Shown here in pieces: positions 44,352 to 53,025 of a DNA stretch of 64,000 bases. The first letter of the stretch is position 1; every line of letters begins with the position of its first letter. The notes below the pieces were generated by a model. That model was not told where the DNA came from. It searched no databases and saw only the letters and a program-made list of their open reading frames with translations. The DNA is from Pandoraea sp. (GTDB lineage: Bacteria > Pseudomonadota > Gammaproteobacteria > Burkholderiales > Burkholderiaceae). Position numbers and translations under genes: made by a program. The stretch is from the NCBI GenBank assembly GCA_031291335.1, contig JARLJF010000025.1, forward strand, positions 1-64,000, read 5' to 3'.

Positions 44352-44720
44352 TTTGGGTAGTGGCTCATCCATTGCGGTGGGCCACTATTGAAAAATTTCG
44401 GATTCACCTTCGAATTCTACTCAGCCGCTATCGACCGAATCTCCCCGCGCTCGTTCTCACCGAGTCATCGTTTTCCGAATTTTTAACGCTGATTGGTGGC
44501 GTTCGACCTCGACCTCGACCTCGACCTCGACCTCGAACCGGACGAGACGCATGCCGATGGCATTCGTCACGAGTGCCTTGTCGTTGCGCTCGGCCGTAGT
44601 TAGCGTTGGCATCGACCATCACGGCATTAAACCGCTTCTATCAAGGAATTCGCGGCCTCATTAACGCGTATTCTCGTCACCTGAGGGCCCCCCGATTGCC
44701 TATACCAGCGAGGGCACAGC
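44352..44720. other. 370-bp non-coding stretch with hexanucleotide repeat
   Basis: Lower GC than neighbouring genes at its left end. It holds the TCGACC repeat. On the minus strand a short frame (44457-44612, about 51 codons, opening MPTLTTAERNDKALVTNAIG) turns the repeat into a Glu-Val run; it has no clear ribosome binding site and may be noise or a gene remnant. Confidence 0.4.
44503..44538. repeat. Hexanucleotide tandem repeat (TCGACC)5 plus one variant
   Basis: Five perfect copies of TCGACC at 44503-44532 followed by TCGAAC at 44533-44538. It lies in the gap between the 102-residue protein and the PLD-like gene and could vary in copy number between strains. Confidence 0.9.
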
Positions 44721-45428
44721 GTGGCGAAATTCTTGAACACCAGCGCGACAAACTACTTTCTCGAAGAGTTGATCAAAGGGGCGGTTGACCGCCTCATTTT
44801 GATTAGTCCATTCCTGAAGCTGAACGACCGCATAAAGGAGCTTCTATCAGACAAGAATCGTCTGAAAATTGACGTCAGGCTCATCTACGGAAAGAGTGAG
44901 TTGCAACCGCAGGAAATCGAATGGCTTCGAAGTCTGACCTACGTTCGTACTAGCTTCTGCAAGAACTTGCATGCCAAGTGTTATATGAGCGAGGAGTTGT
45001 GCGTGGTTACGAGCCTGAATCTCTATGAGTTTAGTCAGATTAATAACAACGAGATGGGGGTGCTGGTCCGAAGGTCTGAGGATGCGGAGTTGTATCGAGA
45101 TGTCTACGAGGAAGCCCAACGCATTATTCGGATCAGTGAAGAAGTCCGCCTTTCGCTGGAACGTCCTGCCGCAGTTTGCACGGAAGAAGCCGCGACGCAG
45201 GACTGCGCTGCCAACCTGACAATTGAAAAACTAACGTCTTCAAAGCTTGGCAGACGTCTTGGCGTGCGCACGAACGAACTTCTGGAACGTGCTGTAGCTG
45301 CCGGTTATCTCGAGTCGCAACACGGTGAGCATGTCCTCTTACCTCGAGGGGCCAGTGCGGGCATCGAGTTTGTCGCGAAGTCCCGGCATGGCGCCTATTA
45401 TCTGTGGCCTGAAGACATTGCACTCTAA
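44721..45428 (+). CDS. Phospholipase D-like (single HKD) protein with C-terminal winged-helix/KilAC-like region
   Basis: A 235-residue protein starting at GTG 44721. Residues 1-145 form one PLD-type unit (LILISPFLKLNDRIKELL). The catalytic motif reads NLHAKCYMSEELCVVTSLNL: His and Lys are present, but the usual Asp is Glu and the usual GS is TS. A single HKD unit must dimerise to make an active site, as in Nuc or BfiI. Residues 165-235 (TSSKLGRRLGVRTNELLERA, ending RHGAYYLWPEDIAL) resemble a winged helix of the KilAC type seen in phage antirepressors. A nuclease acting on DNA is plausible; function is unproven. It is isolated, 190 bp from the 3' end of tRNA-Met. Confidence 0.75.
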   Translation: MAKFLNTSATNYFLEELIKGAVDRLILISPFLKLNDRIKELLSDKNRLKIDVRLIYGKSELQPQEIEWLRSLTYVRTSFCKNLHAKCYMSEELCVVTSLNLYEFSQINNNEMGVLVRRSEDAELYRDVYEEAQRIIRISEEVRLSLERPAAVCTEEAATQDCAANLTIEKLTSSKLGRRLGVRTNELLERAVAAGYLESQHGEHVLLPRGASAGIEFVAKSRHGAYYLWPEDIAL

Positions 45429-45577
45429 CAATGTGACAGTAAAGGGCGACGGGGTGTTACGTGCGCCTCATCGTCTACCTCGACGAGACGCCACACTACG
45501 TGCCTGTGACCTGAGGCGAAAGCGGGTCATGCCAACCAAGTGATCGGTTTGCGGAACAGAACCGTTTTTGCGGCACA

Positions 45578-45610
45578 AATAAAAACGGCCCCCATCGCTG
45601 GGAGCCGTTC
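45578..45610 (-). terminator. Terminator of tRNA-Met
   Basis: On the minus strand AACGGCTCCC pairs with GGGGGCCGTT (one G-U pair) across a 6-nt loop and is followed by TTTATTTG. It lies about 10 bp past the tRNA CCA end. Confidence 0.8.
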
Positions 45611-45617
45611 TTAAATT

Positions 45618-45694
<77 letters not shown>

Positions 45695-45802
45695 GTAGAA
45701 AAAGATTATAGGTAGGCCCCTATATGCTGTCAACACCTTTTTTCGCGGCAACGAAAATATATGGGCCGTCATCCAGTGCGCCTTCCTGATCAGGCGCCGG
45801 AA

Positions 45803-45836
45803 AAGACAACGCCGGAACCCGAAGGTCCCGGCGTTG
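45803..45836 (-). terminator. Terminator of the MHS transporter gene
   Basis: CAACGCCGG (45807-45815) and CCGGCGTTG (45828-45836) with 12-nt loop; on the minus strand it is followed by TCTTTTCC. It lies 35 bp past the gene. Confidence 0.75.
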
Positions 45837-45871
45837 ACGATCCATTTCAACCTGTCTGGTAGGTCACCCCA

Positions 45872-47530
45872 TCAGTCGTTGGCGTAGATGTCGACGTCCT
45901 TGGTCTCCTTGATGAAGAGCATGCCGATGACGAATGTCACCAGGGCGATGATGATCGGGTACCAGAGGCCGGAGTAGATGTCGCCCTTGGCTGCCACGAT
46001 GGCGAAAGCTGTGGCTGGCAGGAAGCCGCCGAACCAGCCGTTACCAATGTGATACGGCAGCGACATCGACGTGTAGCGAATGCGCGTCGGGAACATCTCC
46101 ACCAGCATGGCGGCAATCGGACCGTACACCATCGTCACGAAGATCACGAGAATGGCCAGCAGGATCACGACCATCGGCTTGTTCATCTGCGCCGGATCGG
46201 CCTTGGGCGGATAACCGTCAGCCTTGAGCGTGGCCGACATATCCGTCTCGAACGCCTTGGTCTTGTCCTTCGCGTCTGCTGCCTTGCCGTCCACCGACTG
46301 GAGCACCTTGTCGCCGATCTTCACGGTCGCCATCGTGCCTGCCGGAGCCGCTTCGTTGTGATAGTTCAGACCCGCGCGCGACAGGTAGCTCTTCGCGATA
46401 TCGCACGAACTGGTGAACTTCGACGTGCCCACCGGGTTGAACTGGAACGAGCACTCGTTCGGATCGGCGATGACCGTGATCGGCGAGCGTGCGGTGGCCG
46501 CTTCAAGTGCCGGGTTGGCGTAGTGCGTGAGCGCCTTGAAGATCGGGAAGTACAGCAGCGCAGCGAGCAGGCAACCGGCCATGATGATCGGCTTGCGACC
46601 GATCTTGTCCGACAGCGCGCCGAAGAACACGAAGAACGGGCTACCGATCAACAGGCCCAGCGCCACCATGATGTTCGCGGTGTTGCCGTCGACCTTGAGC
46701 ACCTGCGTCATGAAGAACAGCGAGTAGAACTGGCCCGTGTACCACACGACCGCCTGACCCGCCGTCAGACCGACCAGCGCCAGAATCACGATCTTCAGGT
46801 TCTTCCATTCGCCAAACGATTCCTTGAGCGGAGCCTTCGAGCCCTTGCCCTCGGCCTTCATGCGCTGGAACGCCGGCGATTCGCTCAGTTGCATACGAAT
46901 CCACAGCGAGATCAGCAGCAGAACGATCGACAGCACGAACGGAATGCGCCAGCCCCATTCACCGAACGCCTCTTCACCCATCACCATGCGGGTGCCGAGA
47001 ATCACGAGCAGCGAGAGGAACAGACCCAGCGTGGCGGTCGTTTGAATCCACGACGTGTAGAAGCCGCGACGGCCTTGCGGCGCGTGCTCGGCCACGTACG
47101 TGGCAGCACCACCGTATTCGCCGCCGAGTGCGAGACCCTGCAGCAAGCGCATGGCGATGAAGATCACCGGTGCGGCAATCCCCCACGACGCATAGCCCGG
47201 CAACAAGCCGACGACCAACGTGGAAAGACCCATCAATGTGATGGTCACCAGGAACGTGTACTTGCGACCGACCATGTCACCGATGCGGCCGAACACGATA
47301 GCGCCGAATGGACGTACCGCGAAGCCCGCCGCGAACGACAACAACGTGAAGATGAAAGCTGCCGTCGGGTTGATGCCCGAGAAGAAATGCCGGCTGATGA
47401 ACGCGGCCAACGAACCGGCCAGATAAAAGTCGTACCACTCGAACACTGTGCCCAGCGACGACGCGAAGATGACCTTGCGTTCTTCTTTGGTCATCGGCGC
47501 ATGCGTGGTGGCTGTCGTTGCAGTAGCCAT
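45872..47530 (-). CDS. MHS-family MFS transporter with large extramembrane insertion
   Basis: A 552-residue metabolite:H+ symporter-family protein (relatives: ProP, KgtP, ShiA). Motifs: SLGTVFEWYDFYLAGSLAAF, RPFGAIVFGRIGDMVGRK and RLLQGLALGGEYGGAATYVA. Normal members have about 430-450 residues. Here an extra stretch of about 100 residues (roughly 345-445) sits between membrane segments; it is hydrophilic, holds two cysteines (NECSFQF and SSCDIAKS) and reads like a small folded periplasmic domain. The last part (VTMVYGPIAAMLVEMFPTRI) is again canonical. Substrate unknown; an organic acid or betaine is expected from the family. Confidence 0.92.
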   Translation of the reverse strand: MATATTATTHAPMTKEERKVIFASSLGTVFEWYDFYLAGSLAAFISRHFFSGINPTAAFIFTLLSFAAGFAVRPFGAIVFGRIGDMVGRKYTFLVTITLMGLSTLVVGLLPGYASWGIAAPVIFIAMRLLQGLALGGEYGGAATYVAEHAPQGRRGFYTSWIQTTATLGLFLSLLVILGTRMVMGEEAFGEWGWRIPFVLSIVLLLISLWIRMQLSESPAFQRMKAEGKGSKAPLKESFGEWKNLKIVILALVGLTAGQAVVWYTGQFYSLFFMTQVLKVDGNTANIMVALGLLIGSPFFVFFGALSDKIGRKPIIMAGCLLAALLYFPIFKALTHYANPALEAATARSPITVIADPNECSFQFNPVGTSKFTSSCDIAKSYLSRAGLNYHNEAAPAGTMATVKIGDKVLQSVDGKAADAKDKTKAFETDMSATLKADGYPPKADPAQMNKPMVVILLAILVIFVTMVYGPIAAMLVEMFPTRIRYTSMSLPYHIGNGWFGGFLPATAFAIVAAKGDIYSGLWYPIIIALVTFVIGMLFIKETKDVDIYAND

Positions 47531-47701
47531 GCGGTTGTCTCCTGTAATGTAAGCACGCCCCTGGGTCGTGCCCGGGCCGCTGCAACTGATTATTGGAGGA
47601 CAACCTTACCGACGTCTGACGCCAAACTGACTCGAAGCTTACGTTCCTAGGGACTTACCCTCGACTTTGGCGTGAAATCGACCGTATTTAGCGTGTTTTC
47701 G

Positions 47702-49345
47702 TCACGCATGCGGGTTTTCGATAGGCGTGTCTGCGAGGGGTAATGTCACCCGAATGAGGGTGCCGGTTGCTTCGGGATGCTGCGCGTCGACATGGTCGAG
47801 CACACTCACGTCGCCGCGATGGATCTGCACGATCTCTCGCACGATGGCCAGACCGAGGCCGCTGCCGTCGCTGTCGCTGCCGAGAATTCGGTAGAAGCGC
47901 TCGAACACACGTGGACGCTCCGATGCCGGAATGCCCGGCCCCGTATCTTCGACTTCAAGATGAACGAAACCATCGGATGCCTCATGTCGCAGACGGACCG
48001 TTACCTTGCCGCCCTGCGGTGTGTAACGGATCGCGTTGTCGATCAGGTTGTTGAGCAACTCGCGCAGCATCACCGGTTGACCCGACAGATGCACCGGGAA
48101 CGGCGGCTCCTCGAAGCCGAGGTCGATTCGTTTGGCAAAGGCGGCCTGGAACCAGTCCTGCATGGCGCTGCGGGCGAGCACGCTGAGATTGACCGGGGTG
48201 AAGGCCGCGGCGTCGTTCGCGCTGTTCTCCGCGCGCGCCAGTGCAAGCAACTGATTGACGAGGCGTGCCGCCTGTTCGGAACTCACCGCGATCTGCGAGA
48301 GCGAGCGGCGCAACTCGTCAGGGGACGTCTGACGCAACGCGAGTTCGGCCTGCATGCGTAGTCCGGCCAGCGGCGTCTTGAGCTGGTGCGCGGCATCCGC
48401 GATGAAGCGCTGCTGGAGTTTCATGTTCTGCTCGAGTCGCGCGAGCAGATCGTTCAACGAACCCACGAGCGGCGCGATCTCCGGCGGCGCCTGACGTGCT
48501 TCAAGCGGTGACAGATCGTCAGGACGCCGTGCGCGAATGTGTTCCTGCAACGCATGCAATGGCGCAAGGCCGCGCGACAGACCGAACCACACGAGCACGA
48601 TGGCCAGTGGCAGGATCACGAACTGCGGCAGGATCACGCCCTTGATGATTTCGTTGGCCAGCTGGCTGCGCTTGTCGAGCGTCTCGGCGACTTGCACGAG
48701 CGCCATACTGCCCGGAGGCTCAATACGCGGTAAGTCGACGTACGTGAATGCGACGCGGATGTCATTGCCACCGATGTTCTCGTCGCGAAACTGCACGACG
48801 CCCGGCTGAGGGCGCTCGTCCTCATGCGGCAAGGGCAGTTCCGCCGTGCCGGCCACAAGTTCTCCCTTCGCGCCGAGTACCTGAAAGTAGACGTTGTCGG
48901 TGGCATCCGCGCGCAGCAGATCGCGTGCAGGCATCGGTAGCGTCAGCGTGACTTGCCCACGATCCGAGTGAACCTGCTGGGCGAGCACGTAGGTGTTGGT
49001 CTCAAGTGCCCTATCGAACGGGCCATTCGCAATCGATTTCGCGACGAGATACGTCACGGCAATACTCATCGGCCAGAGCAGCAGCAATGGCGCGAGCATC
49101 CAGTCGAGGATCTCGCCGAAGAGCGAGCGCGGGGGCGGCTCGGCCTCGCGCTCTAGTGGCGCACCAAAGCCGGGGCGCACGAAAGGATCGGCGTAGGGAT
49201 CGAATGGGTCGGTGGCGTCGGAGGGCGAGGCCGGCGTGTTGGCGCCGCGTCTTGCGGACATGCCATCAGCCGGAGGCGACGAGGAAGACGAGGCGTCCGG
49301 GTCCGCGGGGGTAGCGCGATGATGGTGGCGAAAGCTCAGACGCAT
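47702..49345 (-). CDS. Sensor histidine kinase (TctE/QseC type)
   Basis: A 547-residue inner-membrane kinase. A Pro/Ser-rich cytoplasmic N-terminus of about 75 residues is longer than usual. TM1 is at about 82-103, a periplasmic sensor at 105-230, TM2 at about 237-258, then HAMP, H-box FIADAAHQLKTPLAGLRMQ, N-box LLNNLIDNAIRYTP and G-boxes DTGPGIP and GSGLGLAIV. It phosphorylates the response regulator encoded 77 bp upstream. The closest well-known relatives control tricarboxylate or envelope responses; the signal is unknown. Position next to the MHS carrier suggests organic-acid sensing (inference). Confidence 0.93.
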   Translation of the reverse strand: MRLSFRHHHRATPADPDASSSSSPPADGMSARRGANTPASPSDATDPFDPYADPFVRPGFGAPLEREAEPPPRSLFGEILDWMLAPLLLLWPMSIAVTYLVAKSIANGPFDRALETNTYVLAQQVHSDRGQVTLTLPMPARDLLRADATDNVYFQVLGAKGELVAGTAELPLPHEDERPQPGVVQFRDENIGGNDIRVAFTYVDLPRIEPPGSMALVQVAETLDKRSQLANEIIKGVILPQFVILPLAIVLVWFGLSRGLAPLHALQEHIRARRPDDLSPLEARQAPPEIAPLVGSLNDLLARLEQNMKLQQRFIADAAHQLKTPLAGLRMQAELALRQTSPDELRRSLSQIAVSSEQAARLVNQLLALARAENSANDAAAFTPVNLSVLARSAMQDWFQAAFAKRIDLGFEEPPFPVHLSGQPVMLRELLNNLIDNAIRYTPQGGKVTVRLRHEASDGFVHLEVEDTGPGIPASERPRVFERFYRILGSDSDGSGLGLAIVREIVQIHRGDVSVLDHVDAQHPEATGTLIRVTLPLADTPIENPHA

Positions 49346-49422
49346 CGGACGGGAAGACTAAAGAGGCTGGAACGGCTGGCGCGGAATTCGGCGCACTGGG
49401 CGTACTGGATGTATTGGACGTA

Positions 49423-50112
49423 CTAGGCCGCGTTCGCAGGCGTGGCGGCCGGCTTCTCCAGACAATACCCCAACCCGCGGATCGTGGCGATGCGTACGCC
49501 GCTCGGCTCGATCTTTTTGCGCAGCCGGTGCATGTACACCTCGATGGCGTTATTGCTCACTTCTTCGCCCCAGCCGCACAGATGGTCGACGAGTTGCTCC
49601 TTGGAGACGAGACGGCCCGTGCGCAGCAGCAGGACTTCGAGCAGTTCGAGTTCGCGGGCGGACAGGTCGAGCATCTGCTCATGGATATAGGCGGTGCGGC
49701 CAACCTGATCGAAACTGAGCGGGCCGTGCCGGATGACCGTGGAGCCACCGCCCGCGCCACGCCGGGTCAACGCCCGTACGCGGGCTTCGAGTTCGGCCAG
49801 CGCGAACGGCTTGGCCATATAGTCGTCCGCGCCGAGATCGAGGCCCTTTACGCGAGCATCGACGCTGTCGGACGCCGTCAGGATCAAAACAGGCAGATGG
49901 GAGTTACGAGCGCGCAGCCGGCGCAAGACTTCGTGACCGGGCAGGCGAGGCAGACCGAGGTCGAGAATCAGCAGGTCGAACGTCTGGGCGGAGAGCGCGG
50001 AGTCGGCTTCAAGCCCCGTCTTGACGTGATCGACGGCGTAGCCCCCCTGACGCAGCGAGCGGGTCAGGGCGTCAGCCAGAATGCTGTCATCCTCTGCGAT
50101 GAGAATTCGCAT
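49423..50112 (-). CDS. OmpR/PhoB-family response regulator (TctD/QseB type)
   Basis: A 229-residue regulator. Receiver domain at 1-118, opening MRILIAEDDSILADAL, with phospho-acceptor Asp in LLILDLGLPRLPG and the conserved Lys in DYMAKPFAL. A winged-helix DNA-binding domain covers about 128-222 (DLSARELELLEVLLLRTGRL and EVYMHRLRKKIEPSGVRIAT). ATG 50110-50112 is chosen because the family starts exactly there; upstream in-frame sequence is shadow. First gene of the two-component operon, divergent from recA. Confidence 0.95.
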   Translation of the reverse strand: MRILIAEDDSILADALTRSLRQGGYAVDHVKTGLEADSALSAQTFDLLILDLGLPRLPGHEVLRRLRARNSHLPVLILTASDSVDARVKGLDLGADDYMAKPFALAELEARVRALTRRGAGGGSTVIRHGPLSFDQVGRTAYIHEQMLDLSARELELLEVLLLRTGRLVSKEQLVDHLCGWGEEVSNNAIEVYMHRLRKKIEPSGVRIATIRGLGYCLEKPAATPANAA

Positions 50113-50239
50113 GGGCGTGATAGGCTTGTGTAGGCACCGGCGCCTGACGGCAGCGGTGTGTCTCCTGTGATGTTGCGGCGCGTGGTTCGCGGCTTTTTTG
50201 TCGTTTCGGCGCTTTCGGACAACAGGCACTTGCAAACGG

Positions 50240-50259
50240 CACTGGTTTTTTATACAGTA
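50240..50259 (+). promoter_or_regulatory. LexA (SOS) box upstream of recA
   Basis: CTGG-N8-ACAG with flanking TA reads CACTGGTTTTTTATACAGTA, one mismatch (CTGG for CTGT) from the core CTGT-N8-ACAG. It lies 55 bp before the recA start codon, where SOS control is expected. Confidence 0.75.
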
Positions 50260-50313
50260 CTGGCATTCAAGCCTCACTCGAGCCGTCTCGCTCATCATAT
50301 CAAAGGACGATTC

Positions 50314-51378
50314 ATGGAAGAAAGCAAGAAAGGGTCTGCCAATCTGTCGGCCGAGAAAGGCAAGGCGCTTGCCGCCGCCCTCGCGCAGATCGAGAAGCAA
50401 TTCGGCAAGGGCTCGATCATGCGTCTGGGCGATAGCGAGGTCGAAGCAGACATCCAGGTCGTCTCGACGGGCTCGCTTGGCCTGGACATCGCGCTCGGCG
50501 TCGGTGGCCTGCCGCGCGGTCGTGTGATCGAAATCTACGGCCCGGAATCATCGGGCAAGACCACGCTTACGCTGCAAGTCGTGGCGGAAATGCAGAAGAT
50601 CGGCGGCACCTGCGCGTTCATCGACGCAGAGCATGCCCTCGATGTCGGCTACGCCAACAAGCTGGGCGTCTCGGTGCCGGAACTGCTGATCTCGCAGCCG
50701 GACACGGGCGAACAGGCGCTGGAAATCGCCGACGCGCTGGTGCGTTCGGGCTCGATCGACCTTATCGTCATCGACTCGGTCGCGGCTCTGGTGCCGAAGG
50801 CTGAAATCGAAGGCGAGATGGGCGATTCGCTGCCGGGTTTGCAGGCACGTTTGATGTCTCAGGCACTGCGTAAGCTGACCGGTACCATCAAGCGTACGAA
50901 CTTCTCGGTGATCTTCATCAACCAGATTCGTATGAAGATCGGTGTGATGTTCGGCAATCCGGAAACGACGACGGGCGGCAACGCGCTGAAGTTCTACGCG
51001 TCGGTGCGTCTGGACATTCGCCGTATCGGCTCGATCAAGAAGGGCGACGAGGTTGTCGGCAACGAAACCCGCGTCAAGGTTGTCAAGAACAAGGTGTCGC
51101 CGCCGTTCCGCGAAGCCATCTTCGACATTCTTTACGGTCAGGGGATCTCGCGCGAAGGCGAAATCATCGATCTGGGCGTGAACGCCAAGGTTGTCGAGAA
51201 GGCTGGCGCCTGGTACAGCTACAACGGCGAGAAGATTGGTCAAGGCAAGGACAACGCGCGTGAGTTCCTGCGCGAAAATCCGGAAATCGCCCACGAGATC
51301 GAAAATAAGGTGCGTGCATCGCTCGGCGTGACGGCGATCAACGAGACCGGCGAGATCGAAGAACAAGACGAGGCCTGA
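50314..51378 (+). CDS. recA: Recombinase A
   Basis: A 354-residue ATP-dependent DNA strand-exchange protein and coprotease for LexA. Walker A is GPESSGKTT (about residues 66-74). Other landmarks are [20 protein letters not shown], the L2 loop region [20 protein letters not shown] and the acidic C-terminal tail [11 protein letters not shown]. The start at 50314 ([11 protein letters not shown]) has AAAGGA upstream and matches relatives; the open frame extends further left without support. Preceded by a LexA box; followed by a terminator and recX. Confidence 0.98.
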   Translation: MEESKKGSANLSAEKGKALAAALAQIEKQFGKGSIMRLGDSEVEADIQVVSTGSLGLDIALGVGGLPRGRVIEIYGPESSGKTTLTLQVVAEMQKIGGTCAFIDAEHALDVGYANKLGVSVPELLISQPDTGEQALEIADALVRSGSIDLIVIDSVAALVPKAEIEGEMGDSLPGLQARLMSQALRKLTGTIKRTNFSVIFINQIRMKIGVMFGNPETTTGGNALKFYASVRLDIRRIGSIKKGDEVVGNETRVKVVKNKVSPPFREAIFDILYGQGISREGEIIDLGVNAKVVEKAGAWYSYNGEKIGQGKDNAREFLRENPEIAHEIENKVRASLGVTAINETGEIEEQDEA

Positions 51379-51392
51379 TAGCCCCGTTTCGG

Positions 51393-51432
51393 AACGGCAA
51401 CGCGAGGCCACACGGCGTCGCGTTGCCGTTTT
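51393..51432 (+). terminator. Terminator/attenuator between recA and recX
   Basis: AACGGCAACGCGA (51393-51405) and TCGCGTTGCCGTT (51418-51430) are perfect 13-bp arms with a 12-nt loop followed by TTGC. Such a hairpin between recA and recX limits read-through, so that RecX is made in smaller amounts. Confidence 0.75.
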
Positions 51433-51483
51433 GCTTTCTGAATCCAGTGCTGGCGCTTGCTTTGCCGGCGCCACGATGAGGCC

Positions 51484-52029
51484 ATGATCAATCGCCGTCC
51501 TCCCCGAGACTCGAACGCCCCCCCTCCCCCACCGGGTGACGAGGCGGTGTCGGTCAAGCGATCACGCAAACCCGTGCTTAGTCTCAAGGGGCGAGCCCTG
51601 TCCTATCTGGCGCGTCGTGAATACAGCCGGACGGAACTGCGTCGCAAGCTTGTGCCCTACGCCGATGCCGAGGACCCCGAAGCCCTCGACCGCTTGCTCG
51701 ACAACCTAGAGCAGGAGCGCTGGCTGTCCAACGAGCGGTTTGCAGAAAGCGTGGTGAACCGGCGCGCGTCGCGCATGGGCACGACACGGATCGTCAGTGA
51801 ACTCAAGCAACATCAGGTCGACGCCGAGACGGTTGCTGCGCTCTCGGCGCAGTTGCGCGGTACGGAACTGGCACGAGCCCGTGTTGTATGGCAAAAGAAG
51901 TTCGGCGAGGTTGCCACCACCCCCGAAGCGCGAGCCAAGCAAATGCGTTTTCTCGCCTCGCGTGGGTTCTCAAGTACCGTTATCAGCAAAATCGTGCGTG
52001 GCGCCGATGAATTTTCGGACGACATTTGA
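51484..52029 (+). CDS. recX: Regulatory protein RecX
   Basis: A 181-residue inhibitor and modulator of RecA filaments. A Pro-rich N-terminal extension of about 35 residues (NAPPPPPGDE) precedes the conserved three-repeat helical core: ALSYLARREYSRTELRRKL, ERWLSNERFAESVVNRR and the last repeat ending GFSSTVISKIV. ATG 51484 (MINRRPPRD) is taken as start; the frame reaches 9 codons upstream. It follows recA by 105 bp with a terminator-like hairpin between. Confidence 0.94.
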   Translation: MINRRPPRDSNAPPPPPGDEAVSVKRSRKPVLSLKGRALSYLARREYSRTELRRKLVPYADAEDPEALDRLLDNLEQERWLSNERFAESVVNRRASRMGTTRIVSELKQHQVDAETVAALSAQLRGTELARARVVWQKKFGEVATTPEARAKQMRFLASRGFSSTVISKIVRGADEFSDDI

Positions 52030-52338
52030 CGCGCTTTGCATCGCTTTCCTGATGAATGCACCGTCATTCATCGACGCTGCGACGCCGACATCCGTGGGCG
52101 GCTAACCCGCATGAATGCTGGCGTGACATGACGACGACTCTCGCGTAACGCGTCATCTCACAGTTATCGCGATATGGCGCCGCACCATGCGTCTACCTAT
52201 CCCCCGATTTTGATAACCCGACCAATGGGTCGGGTAATTGAGCCTTATGCAGAGGGCTTCTGCTGCGCTGCGGCAGAGGGTGCCGTGGCCTATGCTAGAA
52301 TCAAGGTCTTTCTGCGTTCATGCATTGCACACTCTCGC
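52030..52338. other. 310-bp region upstream of the DUF2889-sucCD operon
   Basis: It contains an inverted repeat at 52216-52235 (ACCCGACC-AATG-GGTCGGGT) and a possible -10 element TAGAAT near 52295. No coding sequence is evident; the in-frame extension upstream of the DUF2889 gene lacks family sequence. Confidence 0.45.
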
Positions 52339-53025
52339 ATGCCGCTCTCTGAGCCTGCCTCTCGTACCCTGCGTCACCGCCGCACGATCGCTGTCGAAGC
52401 GTATTCGCGCGACGATGGCCTATGGGACATCGAAGCCTGTTTAACCGATCACAAGGATCGGGATTTTGCATTGGCAACGGGCCTTCGCAAGGAAGGCACG
52501 CCGATTCACGAGCTATGGCTGCGTCTGACGATCGATGAGGATTTCGAGGTGCATGACGCTGAGGCTGTTTCTGACTGGGTGCCGTATCCCGGCATTTGCG
52601 ATCAGATCGGTCCCGAATATCGTCAATTGATCGGACTTAACCTGCGACGCGGCTTCCGCCATGCGGTTCGCGAGCGCCTTGGCGGCGCGGCAGGCTGTAC
52701 GCATCTGACCGAACTTTGCAGTGTCCTGCCGACGGCAGCGATTCAGGCCTTTGCCGGGGTGGTCATTCACACACCCGATACGGCGCTCAAGGCCGCCAAT
52801 GATGCCGAAAATTCGGCACCTCCTTTCCAACTCGGACATTGTCACGCCCTGCGGTTTGATGGCGAGGCGGTGCGCCGGTTTTACCCGCGCTGGTTCAACG
52901 GCCGCGCAAACGATCGAGCGAACGAGCCCACGACGCCCGTCACAACAGAAGCGGTGCGCGATGGTGCCTCGACTCGCAAGCTCGAACCCAAACTTCCAAC
53001 TCAGCAAGAAGGGAATCACGCATGA
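52339..53025 (+). CDS. DUF2889 family protein
   Basis: A 228-residue protein of a family with no assigned function. Typical regions are [20 protein letters not shown] near the N-terminus, [15 protein letters not shown], and the cysteine-containing [20 protein letters not shown] in the middle. No membrane or signal sequence. I use ATG 52339 (MPLSEPASR), because DUF2889 begins shortly after; an open frame extends 55 codons upstream. Its TGA overlaps the sucC ATG (ATGA, 53022-53025), so the two are translationally coupled, which suggests a link to succinyl-CoA synthetase expression or function. Confidence 0.85.
   Translation: MPLSEPASRTLRHRRTIAVEAYSRDDGLWDIEACLTDHKDRDFALATGLRKEGTPIHELWLRLTIDEDFEVHDAEAVSDWVPYPGICDQIGPEYRQLIGLNLRRGFRHAVRERLGGAAGCTHLTELCSVLPTAAIQAFAGVVIHTPDTALKAANDAENSAPPFQLGHCHALRFDGEAVRRFYPRWFNGRANDRANEPTTPVTTEAVRDGASTRKLEPKLPTQQEGNHA

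Noticed and set aside
44503-44538. CRISPR-like repeat
   Set aside because: Units are 6 bp and directly tandem with no spacers.
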